This document shows, in pieces, positions 1-7,161 of a DNA stretch of 16,055 nucleotides. The stretch spans positions 1 through 16,055 of the forward strand of contig JAQBTI010000018.1 in the NCBI GenBank assembly GCA_027624995.1. The letters run 5' to 3'. The notes beneath the pieces were generated by a model. The model searched no databases and had not been told where the DNA came from. It worked only from the letters and a program-made list of their open reading frames with translations. A program made the position numbers and the translations under genes. The DNA comes from Chloroflexota bacterium. Its GTDB lineage: Bacteria; Chloroflexota; Dehalococcoidia; Lucifugimonadales; CATQGZ01. Each line of letters opens with the position of its first letter. Position 1 is the first letter of the stretch.

Positions 1-81
1 GAGCCCTGCGACACGGATGAGCCAGTGAGGACCGAGCCAACCCCCGGACACAAGGTCGTCTGCCACCTGTATCCCGGCTAG
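1..81 (+). CDS. C-terminal end of an oligopeptide/dipeptide ABC transporter ATP-binding protein (partial)
   Basis: Frame 1 is open from the window edge to TAG at 79-81 and gives 26 residues ending PGHKVVCHLYPG. That tail, with a Cys near its start (EPCDTDEPV) and a GH-x-VxCHLYP ending, resembles the C-terminal oligo_HPY segment of DppD/DppF/OppD/OppF ATPases, where conserved cysteines lie just after the nucleotide-binding domain. The role would be ATP hydrolysis at the inner face of the membrane to drive peptide or nickel uptake. The Walker and signature motifs lie outside the window, so the call rests on the tail alone. The gene converges on the molybdenum hydroxylase operon, and no clear terminator of its own is visible directly after the stop. 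Confidence 0.6.
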   Translation, partial: EPCDTDEPVRTEPTPGHKVVCHLYPG

Positions 82-117
82 CGTCGATGGCGGCCCCGGC
101 AAATCCCTTCTCCCTCT

Positions 118-316
118 GGGGGCTTTGCACCAAGAGTGCCGCGTAACCTGAATTGCCCTTCGACAGGCTATCAAGTAACTGGTCAAGTTACTTGCCTCGA
201 TTCGGTCCGGTTGTCGGACATAACGCTGCTCAGGGCGAACGGTGAACTTGAATCTACGTTCGTGGTGAGCTTGTCGAACCACCGCCATGCATTTCGACTT
301 TTGGTGCAAAGCCCCC
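118..316. repeat. Inverted repeat pair bounding a ~200-bp segment
   Basis: GGGGGCTTTGCACCAA at 118-133 is exactly complementary to TTGGTGCAAAGCCCCC at 301-316. The outer flanks are partly matching CCCTCT/CTCCC-rich sequence. The ends bound about 200 bp with no gene, which is the shape of a small MITE-like or REP-composite element. No target-site duplication was established by eye. Confidence 0.55.
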
Positions 317-356
317 TCTGGGAGAGGGCTAGAGCCTGCCCTGAGCTTGTCGAAGG
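158..356. repeat. Dispersed CTTCGACAGGCT / AGCTTGTCGAA repeat arms
   Basis: Three related arms are visible: CTTCGACAGGCT at 158-169, GAGCTTGTCGAAC within the small hairpin GTGGT...ACCAC at 262-282, and CCTGAGCTTGTCGAAGG at 340-356. The first is in inverted orientation to the other two. They match a style of intergenic palindromic repeat common in bacterial genomes. The CTCAGGGCGAACGG at 229-242, which often follows such an arm directly, is here separated from it by about 60 bp, as if something had been inserted. Confidence 0.5.
172..194. repeat. Small dyad CAAGTAAC-N7-GTTACTTG
   Basis: An exact 8-bp inverted repeat (172-179 with 187-194) with a 7-nt centre. It could be a hairpin or a dimeric regulator site. 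No gene starts next to it, so a role in regulation is not supported. Confidence 0.35.
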
Positions 357-400
357 GGTGAGGGCGTTTTCGTGGGTCTGTCACCCCCACCTCCCCGCCC

Positions 401-420
401 GGCAGACCCTAGGGTCTGCC
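401..420. repeat. Perfect 20-bp palindrome
   Basis: GGCAGACCCTAGGGTCTGCC is a perfect 10+10 inverted repeat with no central spacer. It shares its last two bases with a second perfect palindrome, CCCTTAAGGG, at 419-428. It lies between the convergent ABC transporter gene and hydroxylase operon. Its role is unknown. Confidence 0.6.
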
Positions 421-454
421 CTTAAGGGTCGGAACTCACCCTCGCTAACGCACG

Positions 455-480
455 GTCATTCTGAACGTAGTGGAGAATCT
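455..480. repeat. CATTCTGA-type intergenic repeat element
   Basis: The segment runs GTCATTCTGA...GTGGAGAATCT with ATTCT and AGAAT as inverted ends (458-462 and 474-478). It matches the widespread intergenic repeat family whose members read CATTCTGAGCG...GAATCT. The 27-bp repeats around the GIY-YIG gene in this window have the same general layout (GAGCGCAGCGA core followed by TCT). Confidence 0.5.
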
Positions 481-564
481 GGTAGGGCTGTGGGGTCCCT
501 TCGCCGCGACCTATAGGCCCAGCCGGAGCCTTCGCCACCACAGGGGGTGACACACACAAACAAG

Positions 565-600
565 AAAGAGCCGCGGCTGGCAAACCAGCCGCGGCCCTTT
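565..600 (-). terminator. Rho-independent terminator of the molybdenum hydroxylase operon
   Basis: An 11-bp perfect GC-rich stem (570-580 with 585-595, GCCGCGGCTGG/CCAGCCGCGGC) closes a 4-nt loop, and a 4-bp AAAG/CTTT extension lies beyond one mismatch. On the minus strand the stem is followed by a T-rich stretch, CTCTTTCTTGTTTG. It sits about 25 nt after the stop of the last gene of the operon, the expected place. Confidence 0.9.
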
Positions 601-624
601 GCATCACTTACTTGTCCCCGATAA

Positions 625-894
625 CTACCCGGCCCCGCCTCCGATCGCCGGCAGGAAGAAGACCTCGCTCTCTTCTCGAACCTTCTCCAGCATCCCCATG
701 GAAGTCACGACCCCGTCCACCGCGACGGAGATGTTCGGCTTGACCTTGTTGTCGGCCACCAGCCGTTCCTTCATGCCGGGGTAGGCTTCGTCCAGGTTGT
801 CGATGATCCGGCGGACGGTCGACCCCTCGACCTCGACCGTCTGCTTGCCATCGGTCATCTTCTGCATCAAGGACGGTATGTGCACGGTGGCCAT
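625..894 (-). CDS. CysO/MoaD/ThiS-like small ubiquitin-fold sulfur carrier
   Basis: This 89-aa protein has the order of a beta-grasp sulfur carrier: an N-terminal strand (TVHIPSLMQK), TVRRIIDNLDEAYPG helix, VKPNISVAVDGV strand and a C-terminal LPAIGGGAG. The IPSLM start, YPG-x-x-ERL and LPA-x-GG ending recall mycobacterial CysO more than classical MoaD. Family members are adenylated by a MoeB/ThiF-type E1 at a C-terminal GG and carry sulfur as a thiocarboxylate for cofactor or cysteine synthesis. Here two residues (AG) follow the GG, so either the tail is trimmed by a protease or the protein is not activated in the usual way. It is the last gene of the operon, 7 bp after the large subunit, and may serve the cofactor of the upstream hydroxylase. 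ATG at 892-894. Confidence 0.8.
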   Translation of the reverse strand: MATVHIPSLMQKMTDGKQTVEVEGSTVRRIIDNLDEAYPGMKERLVADNKVKPNISVAVDGVVTSMGMLEKVREESEVFFLPAIGGGAG

Positions 895-901
895 CAGTCC
901 A

Positions 902-3196
902 CTACTTCTTCCAGACGGCCTCCATGACAGAGGCCGGCTTCATGGGCAGCACTTCCATGCGGACGCCAAGAGCCCTGTAGATGCCGTTGGCGATTGCGGC
1001 AGGGGGCGGAACGAGGTTTACCTCGCCCACTCCACGGACACCGAAGGGATGAGTCGGGCTGGCGACTTCGACGATTACCGTGTCGATCATGGGCACGTCG
1101 AGGCTGACAGGAATCCGGTAGTCCAGCAGGCTGGAGTTCATCATGCCGCCCTCGTCGCTCATGTAGTACTCTTCATTGAGTGCCCAGCCGATGCCCTGGA
1201 CGCTGCCTCCCTGCAGCTGCCCCTCGACGTAGCTGGGATGGATCGCCTTGCCGGCGTCCTGGACCATGGTAAAGCGCTCAATGGTGGTCTTGCCCGTGTC
1301 CGGGTCAACCTCGACGTCGACTATACAGCCGGCGTAGGCGCCGCCGATCGCCGGCGGCATCAGATTGCTCGACCCCACCACGGGTCCGCCCGTCGAGTTG
1401 AGTTGGCCGGCCAACTCCTTGAAGGTCAACTTCAGCTCGGGGTCGGACTTGGACTTGATCTCGCCCTTGCCGTACTCGAGCGTTCCTGCGTCGACTTCCC
1501 ATATCTTGGACGCCCGCTCGATCAACTGAGCCTTCACGTCGTTCGCTGCTTCATAGGCGGCCCAGCCGGCCTTGAAGGTGACGCTGCTACCGCCTGTGCC
1601 CGACGTGTAGCCGACCGAGTCGGTATCGACGACCTGAGGGCTGATGGACTCCGCTGGGACGCCGAGGACCTCGGCAGCCTGCATCGCGACAGATGTACGG
1701 GTCCCTCCGATGTCGGCCGACCCCTCGCTGAGCGTTACGCTACCGTCGGAGTTCACCCTGAGCGTGAGCGCTGATTCGCCGGCGCCGTTGATCCAGAACC
1801 CCACCGCTACTCCGCGCCCCTTGTTCTTCCCCTCAAGGGGGGCCTTGTAGTGGGGGTGGTCCCGCATGGCCTCCATGACCTCGACGCAGCCGATCCTCGG
1901 GTTTACCGGGCCGTCCGCCCGGCGGGTGCCTTCCTTGGCTGCGTTCATCAGCCGAAGCTCGATCGGATCTATTCCCAATTTCTCGGCGATTTCGTCAACG
2001 ACAGTTTCCACCGCGAAGGCAGCCTGAGTGGCGCCCGGTGCTCTGTAGGCGCCTGACTTTGGCTTGTTGACAACGACGTCGTAGCCGTCAACCACCACGT
2101 TCGGAATATCGTAAACGGCGAACACGGTCATTGCGGCCGCACCCACGGGAGAGCCGGGGAACGCTCCAGCTTCGAAGGCCAGGTGTGCCTGCGCGGCCGT
2201 GAACTTGCCGTTCTTTGTCACGCCCATCTTGACCTTCATGTTGCTGCCCGGCGTCGGCCCGGTGCCCTGAAGGTCCTCGGCCCGAGTCATGACGATCTTC
2301 ACCGGCTTGCCTGTTATCTTGGAGAGCATCGCGGCGACTGGCGCCCCAAAGGGCTCGAATTTCCCGCCGAAACCCCCGCCGATCTCCATCGGCACGAGCT
2401 TGATACTGGCGATGTCGAGGCCCAGCGAGGCCGCGGAAGCGTCCCTGACCTCGAACGGGCCCTGGGTGCTGCACCAGATCGTGACCTTGCCGTCCTTGTT
2501 CCAGAAAGCCGTGGCGTTGTGGGGCTCAATGTAGCCCTGGTGTACCGTGGCCGTGTTGAACTCCCGCTCGATCACGACTTCAGCGTCTGCGAGCCCCTTC
2601 TCAAGGTCTCCAAGGACGTGCTGGAAATGCTGGGCTACGTTGCTCACCTTGTCCGTCTGCTCACCGAGCTCCTCGGTCTTCAGGTGGTCGTGGAGGATGG
2701 CCGCGTTGCCCTTCATGGCCTCTGGGGCGGTCAGAACCGAAGGCAGCACCTCGTACTCGACCTTTATGAGCGAGAGAGCCTCATGGGCAACGTGGGCGTT
2801 AGCCGCGGCGACGGCCGCGACAGGCTGGCCCTTATACAGGACCTTGTCGTCAGCCAGGATGTTGTCCCGCAGATACCCCAGCCGAGTATTCAACTCTCCT
2901 AGCTGAACGTACTCGTCGCGGGAGGCGGTTAGTTTCGGAAAGTCTTTAGCCGTGACGACCGCCAGGATGCCTGCGGCGGACTTCGCCTTACTCGTGTCGA
3001 TCGACTTAATCCGAGCGTGAGCGTGCGGGCTCCGCAGGATTGCCCCGTAGATCAGTCCAGTCGCCGTGAAGTCGGCGCCGTACTGGGCCCGCCCGGTCAC
3101 CTTATCGGTGCCGTCGTGGCGGACCGGCCGCGTTCCAACCACATCGAACTTCTTCGTGGCGAGAACCATGTTCGGCTCGTAGTCTTTTATTGCCAT
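902..3196 (-). CDS. Molybdenum hydroxylase large (molybdopterin-binding) subunit, second copy
   Basis: The 764-aa product matches the CoxL/XdhB/aldehyde oxidase large subunit family, which binds the Mo-pterin cytosine (or related) cofactor and hydroxylates or oxidises a substrate using water oxygen. An N-terminal a/b-hammerhead domain (VVGTRPVRHDGTDKVTGRAQYGAD, given here only as the lead-in VVGTRPVRHDG, residues ~20-130) is followed by the Mo-binding half. MEIGGGFGGK lies at about 270-279, AYRAPGAT at 383-390, a QGIGWALNEEYY stretch near 650-665, and GVRGVGE with the catalytic-type Glu at residue 725. The loop AYRAPGAT differs from AYxCSFR of true CO dehydrogenase and AYRGAGR of form II, so substrate is unknown. 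A GGGAGG ribosome site lies 9 nt before ATG 3194-3196. It is a close paralogue of the gene just upstream. Confidence 0.9.
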   Translation of the reverse strand: MAIKDYEPNMVLATKKFDVVGTRPVRHDGTDKVTGRAQYGADFTATGLIYGAILRSPHAHARIKSIDTSKAKSAAGILAVVTAKDFPKLTASRDEYVQLGELNTRLGYLRDNILADDKVLYKGQPVAAVAAANAHVAHEALSLIKVEYEVLPSVLTAPEAMKGNAAILHDHLKTEELGEQTDKVSNVAQHFQHVLGDLEKGLADAEVVIEREFNTATVHQGYIEPHNATAFWNKDGKVTIWCSTQGPFEVRDASAASLGLDIASIKLVPMEIGGGFGGKFEPFGAPVAAMLSKITGKPVKIVMTRAEDLQGTGPTPGSNMKVKMGVTKNGKFTAAQAHLAFEAGAFPGSPVGAAAMTVFAVYDIPNVVVDGYDVVVNKPKSGAYRAPGATQAAFAVETVVDEIAEKLGIDPIELRLMNAAKEGTRRADGPVNPRIGCVEVMEAMRDHPHYKAPLEGKNKGRGVAVGFWINGAGESALTLRVNSDGSVTLSEGSADIGGTRTSVAMQAAEVLGVPAESISPQVVDTDSVGYTSGTGGSSVTFKAGWAAYEAANDVKAQLIERASKIWEVDAGTLEYGKGEIKSKSDPELKLTFKELAGQLNSTGGPVVGSSNLMPPAIGGAYAGCIVDVEVDPDTGKTTIERFTMVQDAGKAIHPSYVEGQLQGGSVQGIGWALNEEYYMSDEGGMMNSSLLDYRIPVSLDVPMIDTVIVEVASPTHPFGVRGVGEVNLVPPPAAIANGIYRALGVRMEVLPMKPASVMEAVWKK

Positions 3197-3225
3197 GTAC
3201 TTCTGCCTCCCAGGCTTGCTAGCGC

Positions 3226-5493
3226 TTACTTCGACCAGTTAGCTTTCATAACGGCTGCGGGATTCATCGGCAGCCTGTCCATCCAAACGCCCGTGGCGTT
3301 GTGGATCGCGTGGGCGACGGCGGCCGGCGGCGGGACGATGTTGGCCTCGCCGACTCCCCGGACTCCAAATGGGTGCGATGGGCTCGGCACCTCCACGATC
3401 ACCGTGTCGATCATCGGTAGGTCCAGGCTGGTCGGCATCCGGTAGTCGAGCAGGCTGGAGTTCGTCATCGTTCCGTCATCGCTCATGTAATACTCTTCGT
3501 TGAGCGCCCATCCGATACCCTGTACGCTCCCACCCTGCATCTGCCCCTCTACGTAGCTCGGATGGATCGCCTTACCGGCGTCCTGCACGGCGGTGAAGCG
3601 TAGAATCGACACCTTGCCCGTCTCCGGGTCGACCTCGACGTCCACGATATTGCCCGCGAAGGAGCCGCCGCCGGTGCCCAAGCCGCCGGCATCCAGCGAT
3701 CCGCTTCCGATAATCGTTCCGCCCGTGTTGTTGAGTTCGGCGGCCAACTCCTTGAAGGTCATCTTGAGCTCGCTGTCGGTCTTGGACCTCGTGACGCCCT
3801 TCACCATTTCAAGGGAGTCGGCGTCGACGTCCCAGATCAGGGCGGCCCTCTCGATCATCTGCTTCTTAACATCCTCGGCTGCATTGTACGCTGCCCAGCC
3901 CGTGGCGTAGGTGGTGCGGCTTCCGCCAGTTACGTCGGTGTAGCCCACGGAGTCGGTGTCGACCACGGTCGGGTGGACGTCCTCGGCCCTAATGCCCAGC
4001 ACCTCGGCCGCTTGCATGGAAATGGACGCACGCGAGCCGCCGATGTCCGTGGACCCCTCGATCAGACTGATCGTGCCGTCCGGGTTCACGCTGATGGTAC
4101 ATGCGGACTTGAATCCGACGTTGAACCAGTAGCCGATGGAGACTCCGCGGCCCTGGTTGGGGCCGTCTAGGGGAGCGCTATAGTGGGGGTGGTCCTTCAT
4201 CGCCTGGAGGACCTCTTCACAGCCTATCCGTGGGAACGCTGGGCCGTGCGCCCTCCGCGTCCCCTCTTTGGGGACGTTCCTCAACCTGATGTCAATGGGG
4301 TCGATTCCCAATTTCTCGGCTAGCTCGCTGACGACCGTCTCCATGGCGAAGGCAGCGTTGGTCGCTCCTGGCGCACGATAGGCCTGTGTCTTGGGCTTAT
4401 TGACCACCACGTCGTGGCCGTCGATGGCCTGGTTGGGGATGGCATATGCCGCGAAAACACACTGCGATGCCGCGCCGACCGGTGATCCTTTGAACCCGCC
4501 GGCCTCGTATGCCAGGTAGGCGTGTGCGGCCTTGATGTTGCCCTGGTTGTCGGCGCCGACTTTGATCTTGATGTGGGAGCCCGACGTCGGGCCGGTACCC
4601 TCGAAAACCTCCCGGCGGGTCATTACGATCTTCACCGGCCGGCCCGCCTTCTTTGAAAGCACGGCGCAAACCGGTTCGATGTAGGAAGGTATCTTACCCC
4701 CGAATCCGCCGCCGATCTCCATCGGAGTCACCCTTACGCGGGACTCGGAGATACCCAACACCCTCGAAACCTCGTCGCGAACCGGGAAGGCGCCCTGAGT
4801 GCTGCACCATACGTGGACGCGACCGTCGGTGTTCCAAAGGGCGCTCGCGACCTGGGGTTCGATGTAACCCTGATGGACCGTAGCCGTGTTGAACTCGCGC
4901 TCGACAATGACGTCCGACTCCGCGAAGCCCTTTTCGATGTCGCCCAGGTCATGCCGGAAGTGTTCGGCTACATTCGTAGGCTTGTCCCCTTTTACGCCAC
5001 CCTCATCAGTCCTGAGGTCGTCGTGGAGGATTGAGGCGCCCTCGGCCATCGCCTCCTGGACCGTAAGGACAGCGGGAAGGACCTCGTAGTCGACCTCGAT
5101 GAGCGCAATCGCCTCCTCGGCCTCATGTGGACTGGTTGCGGCTACTGCGGCTACCGCGTGACCCCTGTATAGGGCCTTGTCGGCGGCCAAGACGTTGCGT
5201 TGGAGGTCTCGGACGCCTCCGTCCACGCCACTTGGAAGGTCCTTGTTCGTAACCACAGCCAGAACGCCCGCATGGGCCTCGGCCTTGCTGGTGTCGATGG
5301 ACTTGATCCGGGCGTGAGCGTGAGGGCTCCGCAGCACCTTGCCGTGGAGCAGCCCTGACGCGTTGAAGTCCGCGCCGTAGAGGGCGCGACCTGTCACCTT
5401 GTCGGCGCCGTCCGGGCGCACCGGTCGCGTGCCGACAACGTCGTACTCCTTCGATGACAGGACGACGTTTCGCGCATACTCGGTCGTGGCCAT
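3226..5493 (-). CDS. Molybdenum hydroxylase large (molybdopterin-binding) subunit, first copy
   Basis: This 755-aa protein is the same family as its downstream neighbour and aligns with it along its length by eye. Its landmarks are MEIGGGFGGK (~258-267), AYRAPGAT (371-378) and GVRGVGE with the catalytic-type Glu at residue 716. The open frame extends upstream to 5826, but that part only shadows the 2Fe-2S gene. The start at ATG 5491-5493 is chosen because AGGAGG lies 7 nt before it, inside the last codons of the 2Fe-2S gene, and because the N-terminus then matches the paralogue (VVGTRPVRPDG). The 2-bp gap to the small subunit and the shared order M-S-L indicate one enzyme complex in the cytoplasm. 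Two large subunits for one S and one M gene is unusual. Confidence 0.9.
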   Translation of the reverse strand: MATTEYARNVVLSSKEYDVVGTRPVRPDGADKVTGRALYGADFNASGLLHGKVLRSPHAHARIKSIDTSKAEAHAGVLAVVTNKDLPSGVDGGVRDLQRNVLAADKALYRGHAVAAVAATSPHEAEEAIALIEVDYEVLPAVLTVQEAMAEGASILHDDLRTDEGGVKGDKPTNVAEHFRHDLGDIEKGFAESDVIVEREFNTATVHQGYIEPQVASALWNTDGRVHVWCSTQGAFPVRDEVSRVLGISESRVRVTPMEIGGGFGGKIPSYIEPVCAVLSKKAGRPVKIVMTRREVFEGTGPTSGSHIKIKVGADNQGNIKAAHAYLAYEAGGFKGSPVGAASQCVFAAYAIPNQAIDGHDVVVNKPKTQAYRAPGATNAAFAMETVVSELAEKLGIDPIDIRLRNVPKEGTRRAHGPAFPRIGCEEVLQAMKDHPHYSAPLDGPNQGRGVSIGYWFNVGFKSACTISVNPDGTISLIEGSTDIGGSRASISMQAAEVLGIRAEDVHPTVVDTDSVGYTDVTGGSRTTYATGWAAYNAAEDVKKQMIERAALIWDVDADSLEMVKGVTRSKTDSELKMTFKELAAELNNTGGTIIGSGSLDAGGLGTGGGSFAGNIVDVEVDPETGKVSILRFTAVQDAGKAIHPSYVEGQMQGGSVQGIGWALNEEYYMSDDGTMTNSSLLDYRMPTSLDLPMIDTVIVEVPSPSHPFGVRGVGEANIVPPPAAVAHAIHNATGVWMDRLPMNPAAVMKANWSK

Positions 5494-5495
5494 GT

Positions 5496-5975
5496 CTATG
5501 CCTCCTGCATCCTGACGGCGGCATCCTGCACGGCGCGAACGATCTTGTCGTAGCCCGTGCATCGGCAGAGGTTGTTGGCGAGCCAGAAGCGGATCTCGTG
5601 CTCTGTCGGGTTGGGGTTCTGCTCCAGGAGGGCCTTGGACGCCACGATGAATCCCGGCGTGCAGATGCCGCACTGGAGGGCCGCGCCCTCGAGGAAGGCC
5701 GCCTGCACAGGGTGCAGCGTGCTGCCCGAAGCGACGCCCTCGATCGTGCCAATCTCCTTGCCCGCGGCCTCGACGCCCAAGACCAGACAAGACGTAACGA
5801 TCCTGCCGTCGAACACCACGGTGCAAGCGCCGCAGTTACCGTCGTTGCATCCCTCTTTGGACCCGGTCAGGCCTATCACGTCACGCAGGACCTCCAAGAG
5901 GCTCTGCCGGGGCTCGCATAGGAAGTCGACCTGTTCGCCGTTGATGGTTGTCTGTACGTGAGTCTTCGACGGCAT
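5496..5975 (-). CDS. Molybdenum hydroxylase small subunit, 2x[2Fe-2S]
   Basis: The 159-aa product carries both iron-sulfur domains of CoxS-type subunits. The N-terminal plant-type ferredoxin fold has Cys43, Cys48, Cys51 and Cys63 (EGCNDGNCGACTV...SC). The C-terminal four-helix domain has Cys102, Cys105, Cys137 and Cys139 (QCGICTPG and NNLCRCTGYDKI). All eight ligands are present, so electron transfer from the Mo site to FAD should be intact. Length is normal for the family (about 155-170). ATG at 5973-5975 directly follows the TAG of the FAD subunit with no gap, and AAGGAGAAC in the end of that gene serves as ribosome site. There is no twin-arginine signal, so the enzyme is cytoplasmic. Confidence 0.95.
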   Translation of the reverse strand: MPSKTHVQTTINGEQVDFLCEPRQSLLEVLRDVIGLTGSKEGCNDGNCGACTVVFDGRIVTSCLVLGVEAAGKEIGTIEGVASGSTLHPVQAAFLEGAALQCGICTPGFIVASKALLEQNPNPTEHEIRFWLANNLCRCTGYDKIVRAVQDAAVRMQEA

Positions 5976-6842
5976 CTACTTGTTCTCCTTGGCTCTTTCG
6001 ATTGCGACGTTGAGTCCTCGTCGTGTCAGCACTTCGCACAGGTGCTTCCTGTACTCGATGGTGCCGCGCATGTCCGTGATCGGCTTGGCCGCGTCTCTTG
6101 CGATGCCGGCGGCAACCGCGATGCTAGCGTCGTTGACCGGCTTGCCGACGAGGGCGTCGCCGGCTGCCTTGACGAATAGAGGGGTCGGGGCGACGGACGC
6201 CAGGGAGATACGGGCGGACTTGAAGGTCCCGTTCTCGAGTACGACAGATACGCCAACTCCCGCGACCGCTATGTCCATCTCGTTCCTGGGAATGAAGCGC
6301 ATGTATTGCGCGCCGGAACCCTTCACAGGTGCGGGGATGCTGAGCGAGACCAGAAGCTCGCCTTGCTTGAGCACGGTCTTGCCGGGACCGGTGCAAAAGT
6401 CCTCTACGGCGACCTGCCTCGTCCCATTGGGGCCGGCTATGTTGGCGATCGCCCCGAGGGCGATCAGGACGGGAATCGAGTCCCCGCTGGGCGCTGCATT
6501 GGTCAGGTTGCCGCCTATGGAGGCGCGGCCCTGGATCTGCGTGCCGCCGATTAGCGAGGCCACGTCAATCAGCCCTGGGTATGCCTTGGCGACGGCCTTG
6601 TTGTTGTAGATCTTGTAGCAGGGGACGGCGGCCCCGAGCGTTAGGCCTTTGGACGCGTCATAAGAGACCTCATTCAGTTCCGGGATGCCCTTGACGTCGA
6701 CCACTGTGTCGGGATCGAGCCTACGGATTCTCAAGTTGACGATGAGATCCGTGCCCCCGGCTAGTGGGCGGGCCCCACCACCTTTAAGCAGGTCAACTGC
6801 TTCCTGTACCGAGCTTGCACTGGCGTAATCAATCCATTTCAA
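5976..6842 (-). CDS. Molybdenum hydroxylase medium (FAD-binding) subunit
   Basis: The product is a CoxM-type FAD-binding PCMH protein that hands electrons from the iron-sulfur subunit to an external acceptor. The pyrophosphate-binding loops are visible as PLAGGTDLIVNLR near the N-terminus and ASIGGNLTNAAPSGDS in the middle, followed by the C-terminal CO_deh_flav_C region (ISLASVAPTPLFV). The open frame starts at TTG 6863, but a near-perfect AAAGGAGGTG lies inside that extension, 8 nt (from AGGAGG) before a second TTG at 6840-6842. Starting there gives 288 aa beginning MKWIDYASASS, the usual place and length for the family. It is the first gene of the operon. Confidence 0.92.
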   Translation of the reverse strand: MKWIDYASASSVQEAVDLLKGGGARPLAGGTDLIVNLRIRRLDPDTVVDVKGIPELNEVSYDASKGLTLGAAVPCYKIYNNKAVAKAYPGLIDVASLIGGTQIQGRASIGGNLTNAAPSGDSIPVLIALGAIANIAGPNGTRQVAVEDFCTGPGKTVLKQGELLVSLSIPAPVKGSGAQYMRFIPRNEMDIAVAGVGVSVVLENGTFKSARISLASVAPTPLFVKAAGDALVGKPVNDASIAVAAGIARDAAKPITDMRGTIEYRKHLCEVLTRRGLNVAIERAKENK

Positions 6843-6993
6843 ATCGGCCACCTCCTTTGGCAACCCAACGACGAGGGTGTATAAATGCGGAGGTCGTCAC
6901 AAACTGGAAAACTCCTCGACGACCTCCTCCAAGGCCCAGCAACGTGGTGATACAGGCTCGGAAGAGCCCTTTCGCTTTGCGCTTGGGAATTCG
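6843..6993 (-). promoter_or_regulatory. Structured 5' leader of the hydroxylase operon
   Basis: If transcription starts near 6993, the leader is about 150 nt. It contains a hairpin GGCTC-TTCC-GAGCC (6955-6968) and a perfect 10-bp stem, GGAGGTCGTC with GACGACCTCC (6918-6927 and 6889-6898 on the minus strand), around a 19-nt loop. The 3' arm contains ACCTCC, which could also pair with the GGAGGT of the ribosome site about 35 nt downstream, so two exclusive folds are possible. It does not match a riboswitch class I can recognise. Confidence 0.4.
6849..6858 (-). promoter_or_regulatory. Ribosome binding site that decides the FAD-subunit start
   Basis: The minus strand reads AAAGGAGGTGG and then TTG at 6842. 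The match to the anti-Shine-Dalgarno is extensive and the spacing to TTG 6842 is normal, whereas the upstream TTG at 6863 would place this site inside the coding region. Confidence 0.8.
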
Positions 6994-6999
6994 GCTCCG

Positions 7000-7028
7000 A
7001 GTATATCAGACCTCTATTTGCAGGACAA
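7000..7028 (-). promoter_or_regulatory. Sigma70-like promoter of the hydroxylase operon
   Basis: On the minus strand TTGTCC (7023-7028) and TATACT (7000-7005) are separated by exactly 17 bp. The -35 matches TTGACA at 4 of 6 positions and the -10 matches TATAAT at 5 of 6. It lies upstream of the first gene of the operon. Confidence 0.6.
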
Positions 7029-7104
7029 CGTTTGCGAGCGGCAGCGCCAAAATTCACCGCCCAACTTGCTCCCCCGGACCGTTTTTCCCTCCTCTCGGAC
7101 AGTC

Positions 7105-7146
7105 TTTCCCGCGAAGCCTGCGCCCGCGTAGGCGGGTGGCGGGAAA
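7105..7146. repeat. REP-like palindrome
   Basis: TTTCCCGC (7105-7112) pairs exactly with GCGGGAAA (7139-7146). The interior CCCGC/GCGGG pair forms a second nested stem. The GC-rich layout matches the common TTCCCGC...GCGGGAA intergenic palindrome; another member is at 13956-13973. Confidence 0.55.
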
Positions 7147-7161
7147 TCCATCGGCGCCATC

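Larger units (their letters stand above)
82..564. other. Non-coding region made of short repeats and palindromes
   Basis: No credible gene was found here. The 126-codon frame at 136-516 runs straight through repeats and yields peptides such as ACPELVEG and HSERSGESG, typical of translated intergenic repeats. The DNA holds a long-range inverted repeat (118-133 with 301-316), a small dyad (172-179 with 187-194), three copies of a TTCGACA-type repeat arm, a perfect 20-bp palindrome at 401-420 with an adjoining 10-bp one at 419-428, and a CATTCTGA...AGAATCT element at 455-480. It separates two convergent transcription units. Confidence 0.75.

Noticed and set aside
136..516. 126-codon open frame on the + strand
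   Set aside because: It reads through palindromic intergenic repeats (ACPELVEG, HSERSGESG), with no ribosome site and no domain.
797..1774. 325-codon + strand frame opposite the large subunit
   Set aside because: It is antisense to a well-supported molybdopterin subunit in a high-GC gene; composition and lack of motifs mark it as a shadow.
902..5493. True aerobic CO dehydrogenase (CoxL)
   Set aside because: The AYxCSFR active-site signature is absent from both large subunits; AYRAPGAT is found instead.
5494..5826. Upstream extension of the first large subunit
   Set aside because: The extra 111 codons only shadow the 2Fe-2S gene, and AGGAGG precedes the ATG at 5493.
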